From: Tistlia consotensis USBA 355
GTDB lineage: Bacteria; Pseudomonadota; Alphaproteobacteria; Kiloniellales; DSM-21159
DNA length: 64,000 nt
Direction: 5' to 3'
Assembly (NCBI RefSeq): GCF_900177295.1
Contig: NZ_FWZX01000030.1
Coordinates: forward strand, 22,296-86,295
The notes under the pieces were generated by a model. It was not told the DNA's origin. It made no database searches and saw only the letters and a program-made list of their open reading frames with translations. The position numbers were made by a program, and so were the translations under genes. This document shows, piece by piece, positions 22,266-30,414 of the stretch; positions within the stretch are counted from its first letter, which is position 1; each line of letters begins with the position of its first letter.

Positions 22266-22632
22266 TGTCCCGATGTCGATCCAAACGGTCGCCCCACTTT
22301 CCAAGGCCGAACATTCTGACACGCGGAATCGGAAAATAACAACGACCGCCCGTCTTCCGACGCTCCTGCTCACGCCGGACGGCGAATCGGCGACAGTCGG
22401 CCGCACCGCGCGATTCGCCGGCATTCCAACGAGACCGGTAGAGGCTGCTTGCCCGGTGTGCGGAAGCCAGCGGTCGCTCCGCCGCACCATCCCCGGCGCG
22501 ACGAGCTGTTCCCCCGGTCCATGGCCTCTGCCGGCAGGTCCGCCGCACTCCCTCCTATCAAGCCGCAGCATAGGGCGCTAAGAAGGCGACGCGATCCGCG
22601 ACACCGCATCCCATCGGCAAGGACGGCACGGC
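22266..22632. other. Divergent promoter region
   Basis: This 367 bp gap separates the minus-strand acyltransferase operon from the large plus-strand sugar-nucleotide operon. The stretch 22290-22350 is less GC-rich (GAACATTCTGACACG, GGAAAATAACAACG) and is the likely place for divergent promoters. No clear consensus pair, operator or small gene was found. Confidence 0.5.
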
Positions 22633-23580
22633 ATGGCCTCCACCCTGGAGGAAAGACTCTATCGCTCGATGAAGCGGATCCGCCGCTTCGAGGAAGTGAC
22701 GGCGGAGATCTACCCCTCCGACAGGATCAAGAGCCCGATCCACCTGGCCATCGGCCAGGAGCAGGCGGCGGTCGCCGTCTGCGACCTGCTCGAGGAAGGC
22801 GACTGGGTCGGCGGGTCCTATCGCAGCCATGCCATGTACCTCGCCAAGGGCGGCTCGATGGCGGAGATCATGGCGGAGATGTACGGCAAGGCGACCGGCT
22901 GCTGCGGCGGCAAGGGCGGCTCGATGCATGTCATCTCCACGGCGGCCGGGGTGATCGGCTCGAGCGCCGTCGTGGCCTCGCAGATCCCCGTGGCAGCGGG
23001 CTATGCGCTGGCGGCCAGGCAGGCGGGGCGCGGACGCGTGGTGGCGGTGTTCCTCGGCGACGGCGCGACCGAGGAAGGCTGCTTCTACGAGACGCTCAAC
23101 TTCGCCGCCCTGCGCCGGCTGCCGCTGCTGTTCGTGGTCGAGAACAACGGCCTCGCGATCCACGAGCCGCTGGCCAAGCGACGCGCCGTCCCCGACGGCA
23201 TCTGCCGGGTCGCCGAGGCATTGGGCGTGCCGTCGACGCGGATCGCGGACGGCGGGCTCCACGCGATCCGCGACGCCGCCGAGGCCGCCGTCTCGGCCTT
23301 GCGCGCCGGGACCGGGCCGCAGCTGATCGAGGCCCTGGTCCACCGCCGGCGCCAGCACGTCGGGCCGGACGAGGACTACGACCAGGGCTACCGCTCACGC
23401 GCCGAGGCCGAGCCCTGGATCGAGTCCGATCCGCTGCCGCGTCTCGCGGCACGGCTGGCGGCGGAGCCGCGGCGGCGGATCGACGCCGAGATCGAGGCCG
23501 AGATCGCGGCGGCGGTCCGCTTCGCCGAGGACAGCCCGCCACCGGCACCGGAGGGGTTGTTCGCCGATGTCTACGCCTGA
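22633..23580 (+). CDS. TPP-dependent 2-oxoacid dehydrogenase-type E1 alpha subunit
   Basis: A 315-aa E1-alpha homologue. The thiamine-diphosphate motif runs from GDG (142-144) to ENN (170-172). Other family marks are SPIHLAIGQEQAA, GSYRSHAMYLAKGG and GGKGGSMHV. It pairs with the E1-beta gene that overlaps it by 14 bp. No E2 acyltransferase, lipoyl domain or E3 gene is nearby, so it is unlikely to be part of a normal pyruvate or branched-chain dehydrogenase complex. Set before a ColD-like dehydratase, it recalls AviB1/AviB2-type E1 pairs thought to add a two-carbon unit to a deoxysugar, and functionally the TPP enzyme YerE of yersiniose synthesis. That role is inference. Confidence 0.9.
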   Translation: MASTLEERLYRSMKRIRRFEEVTAEIYPSDRIKSPIHLAIGQEQAAVAVCDLLEEGDWVGGSYRSHAMYLAKGGSMAEIMAEMYGKATGCCGGKGGSMHVISTAAGVIGSSAVVASQIPVAAGYALAARQAGRGRVVAVFLGDGATEEGCFYETLNFAALRRLPLLFVVENNGLAIHEPLAKRRAVPDGICRVAEALGVPSTRIADGGLHAIRDAAEAAVSALRAGTGPQLIEALVHRRRQHVGPDEDYDQGYRSRAEAEPWIESDPLPRLAARLAAEPRRRIDAEIEAEIAAAVRFAEDSPPPAPEGLFADVYA

Positions 23581-24622
23581 GCCGCGCGTGCTGCGCTACG
23601 TCGAGGCCCTGCGGGAGGCCACCGACCTGGCGATGGCCGCGGATCCGTCGGTCTTCCTGTTCGGCCTCGACGTCGACGATCACCTCGGCATCCAGGGCTC
23701 GACCAAGGGCCTGCAGCAGAAGTACGGGCCGGACAGGGTGTTCACCACGCCGCTCTCCGAGGACGCCATGACCGGCCTCGCGATCGGCGCCGCCATGGCG
23801 GGCCTGCGGCCGATCCACGTGCACATCCGCATGGATTTCCTGCTGCTCTGCATGAACCAGCTGGTCAACATCGCGGCCAAGGCCCGCTACATGTGGGGCG
23901 GCCAGGTCTCGGTGCCGCTGGTCGTGCGCTCGATGATCGGCAAGTCCTGGGGACAGGGCGCCCAGCACAGCCAGGGCCTGCACGCGCTGTTCATGCACGT
24001 GCCGGGACTCAAGGTCGTCGCGCCGGCGAACGCCCACGACGCCAAGGGCTGCCTGCTCGCCGCGATCGCCGACGACAACCCGGTGATCTTCATGGAGCAC
24101 CGGCTGCTCTATCCGACGGAGACGCCTGTGCCGGAGGGGGCCTATGCCGTCCCGCCCGGGCGGGCCCGGCTCTGCACGCGCGGCGACGACGTCACGATCG
24201 TCGGCGTGTCGAACATGGTGCAGGAGGCGGTTCGGGCGGCGGCGCTGCTCGCCGAGGCCGGAATCGCGGCCGAGGTCGTCGACCCGGTCTGGCTGCGCCC
24301 GCTGGATGTTGACACGATCGTCGAATCGGCGAGCCGGACCGGGCGGCTGCTGGTCGTCGACAACGGCTGGACGACGTGCGGCGCCTCGGCCGAGATCGTC
24401 GCCGCCGTCGTCGAGCGCACCTCCGAGACGGCGGGTATCCGGATCCGCCGGCTCGGCTTCGCCGACACGACCTGCCCGACCAGCCCCTGGCTGGAAGCCG
24501 ACTTCTACCCGACGCCCCGGCGCATCGCGGAGGCGGCGGCGACCCTCGTGCACCCGGAACGGCCACCGCGGCTGCCCGAGGCGACGCGGTCAGCCTCGAT
24601 CCAGTTCAGGGGGCCGTTCTGA
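23567..24622 (+). CDS. TPP-dependent 2-oxoacid dehydrogenase-type E1 beta subunit
   Basis: A 351-aa E1-beta homologue with a transketolase-like pyrimidine-binding domain (FLFGLDVDDHLGIQGSTKGLQQKYG; TPLSEDAMTGLAIGAAMAGLRPI). The C-terminal transketolase domain contains DDVTIVGVSNMVQEAVRAA, AEVVDPVWLRPLD and VVDNGWTTCGASAEIVA. It should form an alpha2beta2 heterotetramer with the preceding protein. The start codon lies inside the alpha gene, showing coupling. A 179-bp gap follows before the ColD-like gene. Substrate is not readable from sequence. Pyruvate as acyl donor is an inference from related sugar-branching systems. Confidence 0.9.
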   Translation: MSTPEPRVLRYVEALREATDLAMAADPSVFLFGLDVDDHLGIQGSTKGLQQKYGPDRVFTTPLSEDAMTGLAIGAAMAGLRPIHVHIRMDFLLLCMNQLVNIAAKARYMWGGQVSVPLVVRSMIGKSWGQGAQHSQGLHALFMHVPGLKVVAPANAHDAKGCLLAAIADDNPVIFMEHRLLYPTETPVPEGAYAVPPGRARLCTRGDDVTIVGVSNMVQEAVRAAALLAEAGIAAEVVDPVWLRPLDVDTIVESASRTGRLLVVDNGWTTCGASAEIVAAVVERTSETAGIRIRRLGFADTTCPTSPWLEADFYPTPRRIAEAAATLVHPERPPRLPEATRSASIQFRGPF

Positions 24623-24801
24623 TGCACAGCAGCAGGGGCGGCGGTGAGCGCGGCAGGGCGTCGTCGCAACCGTCGGCGCAATCGACTTGGCGGAAGCGAT
24701 CGGGATCGGTTAGCTCAGGCGAGAGCAAGGTCTCGACGGCAAGCCGGCCGGAGGGTGGCGTCGAATCGCGACCTTTGTCGAGCAGACGAAGGACTGGGGG
24801 G

Positions 24802-25974
24802 ATGTACTACGAGCTCGCGGCCCAGACCTGGGGCGCGGAAGAGATCGCGGTCGCCAAGCGCGTCATCGAGTCGGGCGCCTACACGATGGGGGCGGAGGTC
24901 AAGGCCTTCGAGGCCGAATTCGCCGCCTACTTCGGGGTCGAGCATGCGATCATGGTCAACTCCGGCTCCTCGGCCAACCTGGTCTCGGTCGGCGCGCTCT
25001 GCCACCGCCGCGAGCGGCCGCTGCAGCGCGGCGACGAGGTCATCGTCCCGGCGATCTCCTGGGCCACGACCTACCATCCGCTGCAGCAGCACGGCCTCCG
25101 CCTGCGCTTCCTCGACGTCGCCCTGGACACGCTCAATCTCGACGTCGAACGGCTCGAGGAGGCGCTGACGCCGCGCACCCGGGCCATCGTCGCGGTCTCG
25201 ATCCTCGGCAACCCGGCCGGGCTCGACCGGATCCGCGCCTTCGCCGACGCACACGGCCTGGCCCTGCTCGAGGACAACTGCGAGTCGATGGACGCCGAGC
25301 TGAACGGCCGCAAGTGCGGCACCTTCGGCGACCTCAACACCTTCAGCTTCTTCTTCTCGCACCACATCTCGACGATGGAGGGCGGGATGATCCTGACCGA
25401 CGATCTGGAGCTCGCCCACCTCTGCCGCTCGCTGCGCGCCCACGGCTGGACCCGGGACCTGCCGCCCGACTCGCCGGTCTACCGCCGCGGCAGCGACGAC
25501 CACTTCGAGGCCTACCGCTTCATCCTGCCCGGCTACAACGTCCGGCCGCTCGAGATCGAGGCGGCGGTCGGCCGGGTCCAGCTCCGGAAGCTGCCGGCGA
25601 TGACCGAGCTGCGCCGGCGCAACCTGGCGCTGTTCCAGCAGCTCTTCGCCGGCGACGAGCGCTTCATCATCCAGCGCGAGCACGGCCGCAGCTCGGCCTT
25701 CTCCTTCACCATCATCCTGAACCCGGCGCGCGGCCCGGACAGAAGCAGGGTCTTCGCGGCCCTCAAGCAGGCGGACATCGGCTTCCGGATCATCACCGGC
25801 GGCAACTTCCTGCGCCACGACGTCATCCGCCTCTACGACCACGAGGTCGTCGGCGGCGCCACGCCGAACGCCGACCTCGCCCACGATTTCGGCTTCTTCG
25901 TCGGCAACCATCCCCGGGACCTCGAGCCGCAGATCCGGCGCCTGCGCGAGGTCCTGGACCGGGCCTGCGGTTAG
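24802..25974 (+). CDS. ColD-like PLP-dependent sugar-nucleotide 3-dehydratase (DegT fold, active-site His)
   Basis: A 390-aa DegT/DnrJ/EryC1-fold protein in which the PLP-binding lysine is replaced by His187 (FSFFFSHHISTMEGG; ordinary members read ...xNKNIxTxEGG). This substitution defines the non-aminating 3-dehydratases. In E. coli GDP-4-keto-6-deoxymannose 3-dehydratase ColD (about 388 aa) the residue is His188, and RfbH-type E1 enzymes also use His. ColD removes the C3 hydroxyl using PLP and glutamate. Other fold marks are NSGSSANLVSVGAL and LLEDNCESMDAEL. The ATG at 24802 has GGGGGG before it; earlier in-frame sequence is Ser/Arg-rich. It is followed ten bases later by an SDR gene. Confidence 0.88.
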   Translation: MYYELAAQTWGAEEIAVAKRVIESGAYTMGAEVKAFEAEFAAYFGVEHAIMVNSGSSANLVSVGALCHRRERPLQRGDEVIVPAISWATTYHPLQQHGLRLRFLDVALDTLNLDVERLEEALTPRTRAIVAVSILGNPAGLDRIRAFADAHGLALLEDNCESMDAELNGRKCGTFGDLNTFSFFFSHHISTMEGGMILTDDLELAHLCRSLRAHGWTRDLPPDSPVYRRGSDDHFEAYRFILPGYNVRPLEIEAAVGRVQLRKLPAMTELRRRNLALFQQLFAGDERFIIQREHGRSSAFSFTIILNPARGPDRSRVFAALKQADIGFRIITGGNFLRHDVIRLYDHEVVGGATPNADLAHDFGFFVGNHPRDLEPQIRRLREVLDRACG

Positions 25975-25983
25975 AGAGCACCC

Positions 25984-26922
25984 ATGAACCACTCCATCCT
26001 GGTCACCGGCGGCGCGGGCTACCTCGGCTCGATCCTGGTGCCCGAGCTGCTCGCGGCCGGCCACCGGGTGACGGTGCTGGACAACTTCCTGTTCAGGCAG
26101 AACAGCCTCGCCCACTGCTGCGCCGACCCGAACTTCGAGCTGGTGCGCGGCGACTGCCGCGACGAGAGCCTGATCGGCAGGCTGCTCGAGGACGCCGACG
26201 TCGTCATCCCGCTGGCCGCCCTGGTCGGCGCACCGCTCTGCAAGCTCGACCCGGTCGGCGCGACGAGCACCAACCTCGACGCGCAGCTCATGCTGCTGCG
26301 CCGGCTCTCGCCGGACCAGCGCGTGCTGATGCCGATCACCAACTCGGGCTACGGCATCGGCGAGAAGGACAGGTTCTGCACCGAGGAGACGCCGCTGCGG
26401 CCGGTCTCGCTCTACGGCATCCACAAGGTCGAGGTCGAGAAGGCGCTGCTCGATCGCGGCAACGCGATCAGCTTCCGCCTCGCCACCGTGTTCGGCATGT
26501 CACCGCGCATGCGCCTCGACCTGCTGGTCAACGACTTCGTCTACCGCGCCTGCACCGACCGCTCCATCGTGCTGTTCGAGAGCGGTTTCAAGCGCAACTA
26601 CATCCACATCCGCGACGTCGCGATGACTTTCCTTTTCGGCCTCGAAAACTTCGACAGGATGAAGGACCAGCCCTATAACGTCGGCCTGTCCGACGCGAAC
26701 CTGTCCAAGCGCGAACTCTGCACGGTCATTGCCAGACACGTTCCCGAGCTCGTCGTCTTCGAGGCGCCGATCGGCGAAGACCCCGACAAGCGGGACTACA
26801 TCGTGTCCAACGAGAAGCTCGAGCGCACCGGCTGGCGTCCGCGCCACGACCTGGACCGCGGCATCGTCGAGCTGCTCAAGGGCTACCGGATGATCCGCAA
26901 CTCGGTCTATGGCAACGTCTAG
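25984..26922 (+). CDS. Extended SDR, probable GDP-heptose C4-dehydrogenase/epimerase-type enzyme
   Basis: A 312-aa NAD-dependent epimerase/dehydratase with the Rossmann motif VTGGAGYLGS (7-16) and catalytic Y144/K148 (SLYGIHK). Several stretches (LAALVGAPLCK, NSGYGIGEKD, SPRMRLDLLVNDF, RNYIHIRDV, GEDPDKRDYIVS) are, from memory, like the Campylobacter jejuni Cj1427 group, which oxidises C4 of GDP-D-glycero-manno-heptose. I could not align them. With a heptose kinase and guanylyltransferase in the locus this reading is coherent. It lies between the ColD-like enzyme and a GDP-fucose-synthase-like enzyme. Confidence 0.85.
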   Translation: MNHSILVTGGAGYLGSILVPELLAAGHRVTVLDNFLFRQNSLAHCCADPNFELVRGDCRDESLIGRLLEDADVVIPLAALVGAPLCKLDPVGATSTNLDAQLMLLRRLSPDQRVLMPITNSGYGIGEKDRFCTEETPLRPVSLYGIHKVEVEKALLDRGNAISFRLATVFGMSPRMRLDLLVNDFVYRACTDRSIVLFESGFKRNYIHIRDVAMTFLFGLENFDRMKDQPYNVGLSDANLSKRELCTVIARHVPELVVFEAPIGEDPDKRDYIVSNEKLERTGWRPRHDLDRGIVELLKGYRMIRNSVYGNV

Positions 26923-26926
26923 GCCG

Positions 26927-27871
26927 ATGGCGACGCTCCACTACCCTCTGGCGGGCAAGCGCGTCTGGGTCGCCGGGCACCGGGGCCTGGTCGGCTCGGC
27001 GCTCGTCCGCCGCCTGGCGGCGACGGGCTGCGAGCTGCTGACCGTGGACCGGCAGGCGCTGGACCTGAGGGACGCCGTGGCGGTCGAGGACTGGATGGCG
27101 GAGCGGCGCCCCCAGGCCGTGTTCCTGGCGGCCGGCCGGGTCGGCGGCATCCGCGCCAACGCGGAGCGGCCGGGCGAGTTCTTCCGGGACAACGCCGCGA
27201 TCGCCACCAACGTCGTCCATGCGGCCCACCTGGCCGGCGTCGAGCGCCTGATGTTCCTCGGCTCGTCCTGCATCTATCCGCGGCTCTGTGCGCAGCCGAT
27301 GGCCGAGTCCGCGCTGCTGACCGGGCCCCTGGAGCCGACCAGCGGGGCCTACGCCATGGCCAAGCTGGCCGGAATCTCGATGTGCGCCGCCTACCGCCGG
27401 CAGTACGGCCGCGACTTCGTCTCGGCCGTGCCGGCGAACCTCTACGGGCCGGGCGACAACTTCGACCCGGAGGCCGGCCATGTCGTGCCGGCGACGATCC
27501 GCAAGGTCGCGGCCGCCAAGGCGGCGGGATCGGCGGTCGTCGTGTGGGGCAGCGGCCGGCCGCTGCGCGAGTTCCTCTACGTCGAGGACGCCGCCGACGC
27601 CCTGGTCTTCCTGATGGAGCGCTATAGCGAGGAAGCCATCATCAACGTCGGCGGCGGGGAGGAGGTCAGCATCGCCGAGCTGACCGCCCTGGTCTGCGAG
27701 GCGGTCGGCTACGACGCACCTCTCGCCTTCGACGACTCGATGCCCGACGGCATGCCGCGCAAGCGGCTGGACTCCGCGCGCCTGCAGGCCCTCGGCTGGC
27801 GGCCGCGGACGACGCTGCGCGACGGCCTGGCCGCGACCTGGCGCTGGTACCGCGAGGCCGGCCATGGCTGA
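26927..27871 (+). CDS. GDP-L-fucose synthase-like epimerase/reductase (Fcl/ColC/WcaG family)
   Basis: A 314-aa extended SDR of the GDP-fucose-synthase family, with N-terminal VWVAGHRGLVGSALVRRL, SSCIYPR, and the catalytic YAMAK (usually YAIAK). NLYGPGDNFDPEAGHVVPA and RPLREFLYVEDAADA are diagnostic. Family members reduce a GDP-4-keto-deoxyhexose or heptose at C4, often with C3/C5 epimerisation. ColC, the partner of ColD in colitose synthesis, belongs here, and so does Cj1428 of the heptose pathway. I list the ATG at 26927. An ATG at 26909 overlapping the previous gene is also possible. Next to a ColD-like enzyme the colitose-style pairing is striking. Confidence 0.88.
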   Translation: MATLHYPLAGKRVWVAGHRGLVGSALVRRLAATGCELLTVDRQALDLRDAVAVEDWMAERRPQAVFLAAGRVGGIRANAERPGEFFRDNAAIATNVVHAAHLAGVERLMFLGSSCIYPRLCAQPMAESALLTGPLEPTSGAYAMAKLAGISMCAAYRRQYGRDFVSAVPANLYGPGDNFDPEAGHVVPATIRKVAAAKAAGSAVVVWGSGRPLREFLYVEDAADALVFLMERYSEEAIINVGGGEEVSIAELTALVCEAVGYDAPLAFDDSMPDGMPRKRLDSARLQALGWRPRTTLRDGLAATWRWYREAGHG

Positions 27872-29384
27872 GGGCGGCCTGGACCTGCTGCTGATCAATC
27901 CGGGCGGGCGCGAGCGCGTCTACCAGCAACTCGGGCGCGAGCTGACCGCGATCGAGCCGCCGCTCTGGTGCCGCCTGATCGCGGGCTATGCCCGCGACCG
28001 CGGCCTCACCGTCGAGATCCTCGATTCCGAGGCCCTCGCGCTGGGTCCCGCCCAGGTCGGCCGCGCGGTCGCCGAGCGCCGGCCGGTGCTGGCGGTGATG
28101 GTCGCCTTCGGCCACCAGCCCTCGGCCTCGACCCAGACCATGGTCGCGGCCGGCGAGGCTTGCCGGGCGATCAAGGCGGCCTGTCCCGGTCAGCCGCTGC
28201 TGATCGCCGGCGGCCATCCCTCGGCCCTGCCGGAGCGGACCCTGGCGGAGGAGGCGGTGGACTTCGTCTGCAAGGGCGAGGGGCCGGTGACGGTCGTGCA
28301 GCTGGTGCAGGCCCTCAAAGGTCCGGGCCCCGACCTCGCCGCGATCGAGGGGCTCGTCTGGCGCCGCGCGCCCGGCGGCCCGGCGGTGATCAACCGCGCC
28401 GCGCCGCTGATCGCCGACCTCGACGCCGACCTCCACGGCGAGGTCTGGGACCTGCTGCCGATGGCGCGCTACCGGGCCCACAACTGGCAGTGCTTCGGCG
28501 ACCTGGCCGCGCGGCAGCCCTACGCCTCGATCTACACCTCGCTCGGCTGCCCCTATAGCTGCAGCTTCTGCTGCATCAATGCCCCCTTCGAAAGCAACCG
28601 CTACCGCATGCGGGCGCCGGAGCGGGTCGTCGCGGAGGTCGACCACCTCCATCGCCGCTACGGCGTCGCGACCTTCAAGATCGTCGACGAGATGTTCGTG
28701 CTCAACGAGCGCCACGTCCGCGCGATCTGCGAAGGGCTGATCGGCCTCGGCTATGCGGAACGGCTCAACCTCTGGGCCTACGCGCGGGTCGACACCGTCA
28801 GGCCGGCGCTGCTCGGGCTGCTGCGTCGAGCCGGCTTCCGCTGGCTCGCGCTCGGCATCGAATCGGGCTCGGCCCATGTCCGCGACGGCGCGGACAAGCG
28901 CCTGAGGCAGGACGACATCGTCGCCGTCGTCCGCCGGATTCAGGACGCCGGCATCGCGGTCATCGGCAACTACATCTTCGGCCTGCCCGACGACACGCCG
29001 CAGACGATGCGGGCGACCCTGGATCTGGCGAAGGAGCTCAACTGCGAGTTCGCCAACTTCTACTCGGCCATGGCCTATCCGGGCTCGCGGCTTCACGCCC
29101 TCGCCGAGCGGAACGGCTGGCCGCTGCCGGAGGGCTGGTCCGGCTACTCCCAGCATTCCTACGACTGCCGGCCGCTGCCGACCGGGACCATGACGGCCGC
29201 CGAAGTCCTGCGGTTCCGGGACGGGGCGTTCCACGAGTACTTCGCCAACCCACGCTACCTGGACATGCTCGCGCAGCGCTTCGGCGCGGAGGCGCGCGCC
29301 CACGTCGAGGCGATGGCAGCGCACAAGCTGCGTCGGTGGCTGCTCGAGCCGTGCATCGAGCCTGTCCTGGAGGCCACGGCCTGA
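27864..29384 (+). CDS. B12-binding-domain radical SAM protein (2)
   Basis: A 506-aa protein with an N-terminal B12-type Rossmann domain (LLLINPGGRERVY, IAGGHPSALPERTL, FVCKGEGPVTVVQLV). The radical-SAM cysteines are C229, C233 and C236 (TSLGCPYSCSFCC). The C-terminal part (ESGSAHVRDGADKRL; IGNYIFGLPDDTPQTM; SAMAYPGSRLHALAE) is typical of the BchE/Cys-rich magnesium-protoporphyrin-cyclase-like class. It overlaps the Fcl-like gene by eight bases, placing it firmly in the sugar operon. Candidate roles are C-methylation or another radical modification of the nucleotide sugar. No tool-free evidence separates these. Confidence 0.86.
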   Translation: MAEGGLDLLLINPGGRERVYQQLGRELTAIEPPLWCRLIAGYARDRGLTVEILDSEALALGPAQVGRAVAERRPVLAVMVAFGHQPSASTQTMVAAGEACRAIKAACPGQPLLIAGGHPSALPERTLAEEAVDFVCKGEGPVTVVQLVQALKGPGPDLAAIEGLVWRRAPGGPAVINRAAPLIADLDADLHGEVWDLLPMARYRAHNWQCFGDLAARQPYASIYTSLGCPYSCSFCCINAPFESNRYRMRAPERVVAEVDHLHRRYGVATFKIVDEMFVLNERHVRAICEGLIGLGYAERLNLWAYARVDTVRPALLGLLRRAGFRWLALGIESGSAHVRDGADKRLRQDDIVAVVRRIQDAGIAVIGNYIFGLPDDTPQTMRATLDLAKELNCEFANFYSAMAYPGSRLHALAERNGWPLPEGWSGYSQHSYDCRPLPTGTMTAAEVLRFRDGAFHEYFANPRYLDMLAQRFGAEARAHVEAMAAHKLRRWLLEPCIEPVLEATA

Positions 29385-29409
29385 CCATGGGCGGACAGGA
29401 GTCCCGGCC

Positions 29410-30414
29410 TTGATCATCAGCCGCACGCCGTTCCGGGTCTCGCTGTTCGGCGGCGGGTCCGACTATCCGCAGTGGTACCGCAACCACGGCGGCGCGGTCA
29501 TCGGCTTCGCGATCGACAAGTACTGCTACATCACGCTGCGCCACCTGCCGCCCTTCTTCGAGCACAAGCACCGGATCGTCTACTCGCAGGTCGAGACGGT
29601 TTCCGAGCTCGGCGAGATCGCCCACCCCTGCGTTCGCGCGGTGCTCTCCGAGATGGGAGTCCGGAGCGGTATCGAGCTGCACCACGACGGCGACCTGCCG
29701 GCGCGCTCCGGGCTCGGCTCCTCGTCTTCCTTCGCCGTCGGCCTGCTGAACGCCGCCTGCGCGCTCCAGGGGCGCATGGTCTCGGCGGAGTGGCTGGCCG
29801 CCGAGGCGATCCGCATCGAGCAGGAGGTGATCGGCGAGAGCGTCGGCTCCCAGGACCAGGTGCTGGCGGCCCACGGCGGCCTCAACCGCGTCGACTTCCA
29901 CCGCGACGGCGCCATCGTCGTCAATCCGCTGACCCTGCCGCCGGGCCGGGCCGAGGCCCTGCTCGACCATCTGGTGCTGGTCTTCACCGGCGTCTCGCGC
30001 ATCGCCTCGCGCATCGCCTCGGCCAAGATCGCCAAGCTCGACCAGAACGGCGGCCACATTCGCGCCCTGATGGCGATGGTCGACGAGGCCCAGGAGATCC
30101 TGGGCAACCCCAACCGCTCCCTCCTGGACCTCGGGCCGATGCTGCACGAAAGTTGGCTGCGCAAGCGCGCGCTCGCCGATTCGGTCACCAACGCGGGGAT
30201 CGACTCGATCTACGACGCCGGCATGAGGGCCGGTGCGGTCGGCGGCAAGCTGCTGGGCGCCGGTGGCGGAGGCTTCATGCTTTTCATGGTCGAGCCCGAG
30301 AGGAAGGCGGTCCTGCTCGAGGCGCTGGAGAGTCTCGTCGAAGTCCAGCTCGGGCTCGACCGGGTCGGCAGCCGGATCGTGCTCTACTCCCCCGACGGGC
30401 TGGGCGCGCAATGA
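29410..30414 (+). CDS. hddA: GHMP kinase, probable D-glycero-manno-heptose 7-phosphate kinase
   Basis: A 334-aa GHMP kinase starting MIISRTPFRVSLFGGGSDYP, the start typical of HddA-type heptose-7-phosphate 1-kinases. The ATP-binding glycine/serine loop is PARSGLGSSSS (97-107) and the C-terminal motif is GGKLLGAGGGGFMLFM. HddA makes heptose-1,7-bisphosphate for the GDP-heptose route. The start codon is TTG with GGACAGGAG upstream. A different sugar, such as an L-fucose-like one, remains possible. Its stop overlaps the next gene's ATG by three bases. The guanylyltransferase partner is encoded at 41516-42631 on the other strand. Confidence 0.87.
   Translation: MIISRTPFRVSLFGGGSDYPQWYRNHGGAVIGFAIDKYCYITLRHLPPFFEHKHRIVYSQVETVSELGEIAHPCVRAVLSEMGVRSGIELHHDGDLPARSGLGSSSSFAVGLLNAACALQGRMVSAEWLAAEAIRIEQEVIGESVGSQDQVLAAHGGLNRVDFHRDGAIVVNPLTLPPGRAEALLDHLVLVFTGVSRIASRIASAKIAKLDQNGGHIRALMAMVDEAQEILGNPNRSLLDLGPMLHESWLRKRALADSVTNAGIDSIYDAGMRAGAVGGKLLGAGGGGFMLFMVEPERKAVLLEALESLVEVQLGLDRVGSRIVLYSPDGLGAQ

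Noticed and set aside
25984..26922. SDR as a GDP-mannose 4,6-dehydratase feeding the ColD-like enzyme
   Set aside because: It lacks the GITGQDGSYL start and general layout of GMD; its motifs fit a heptose-type C4 dehydrogenase/epimerase better.
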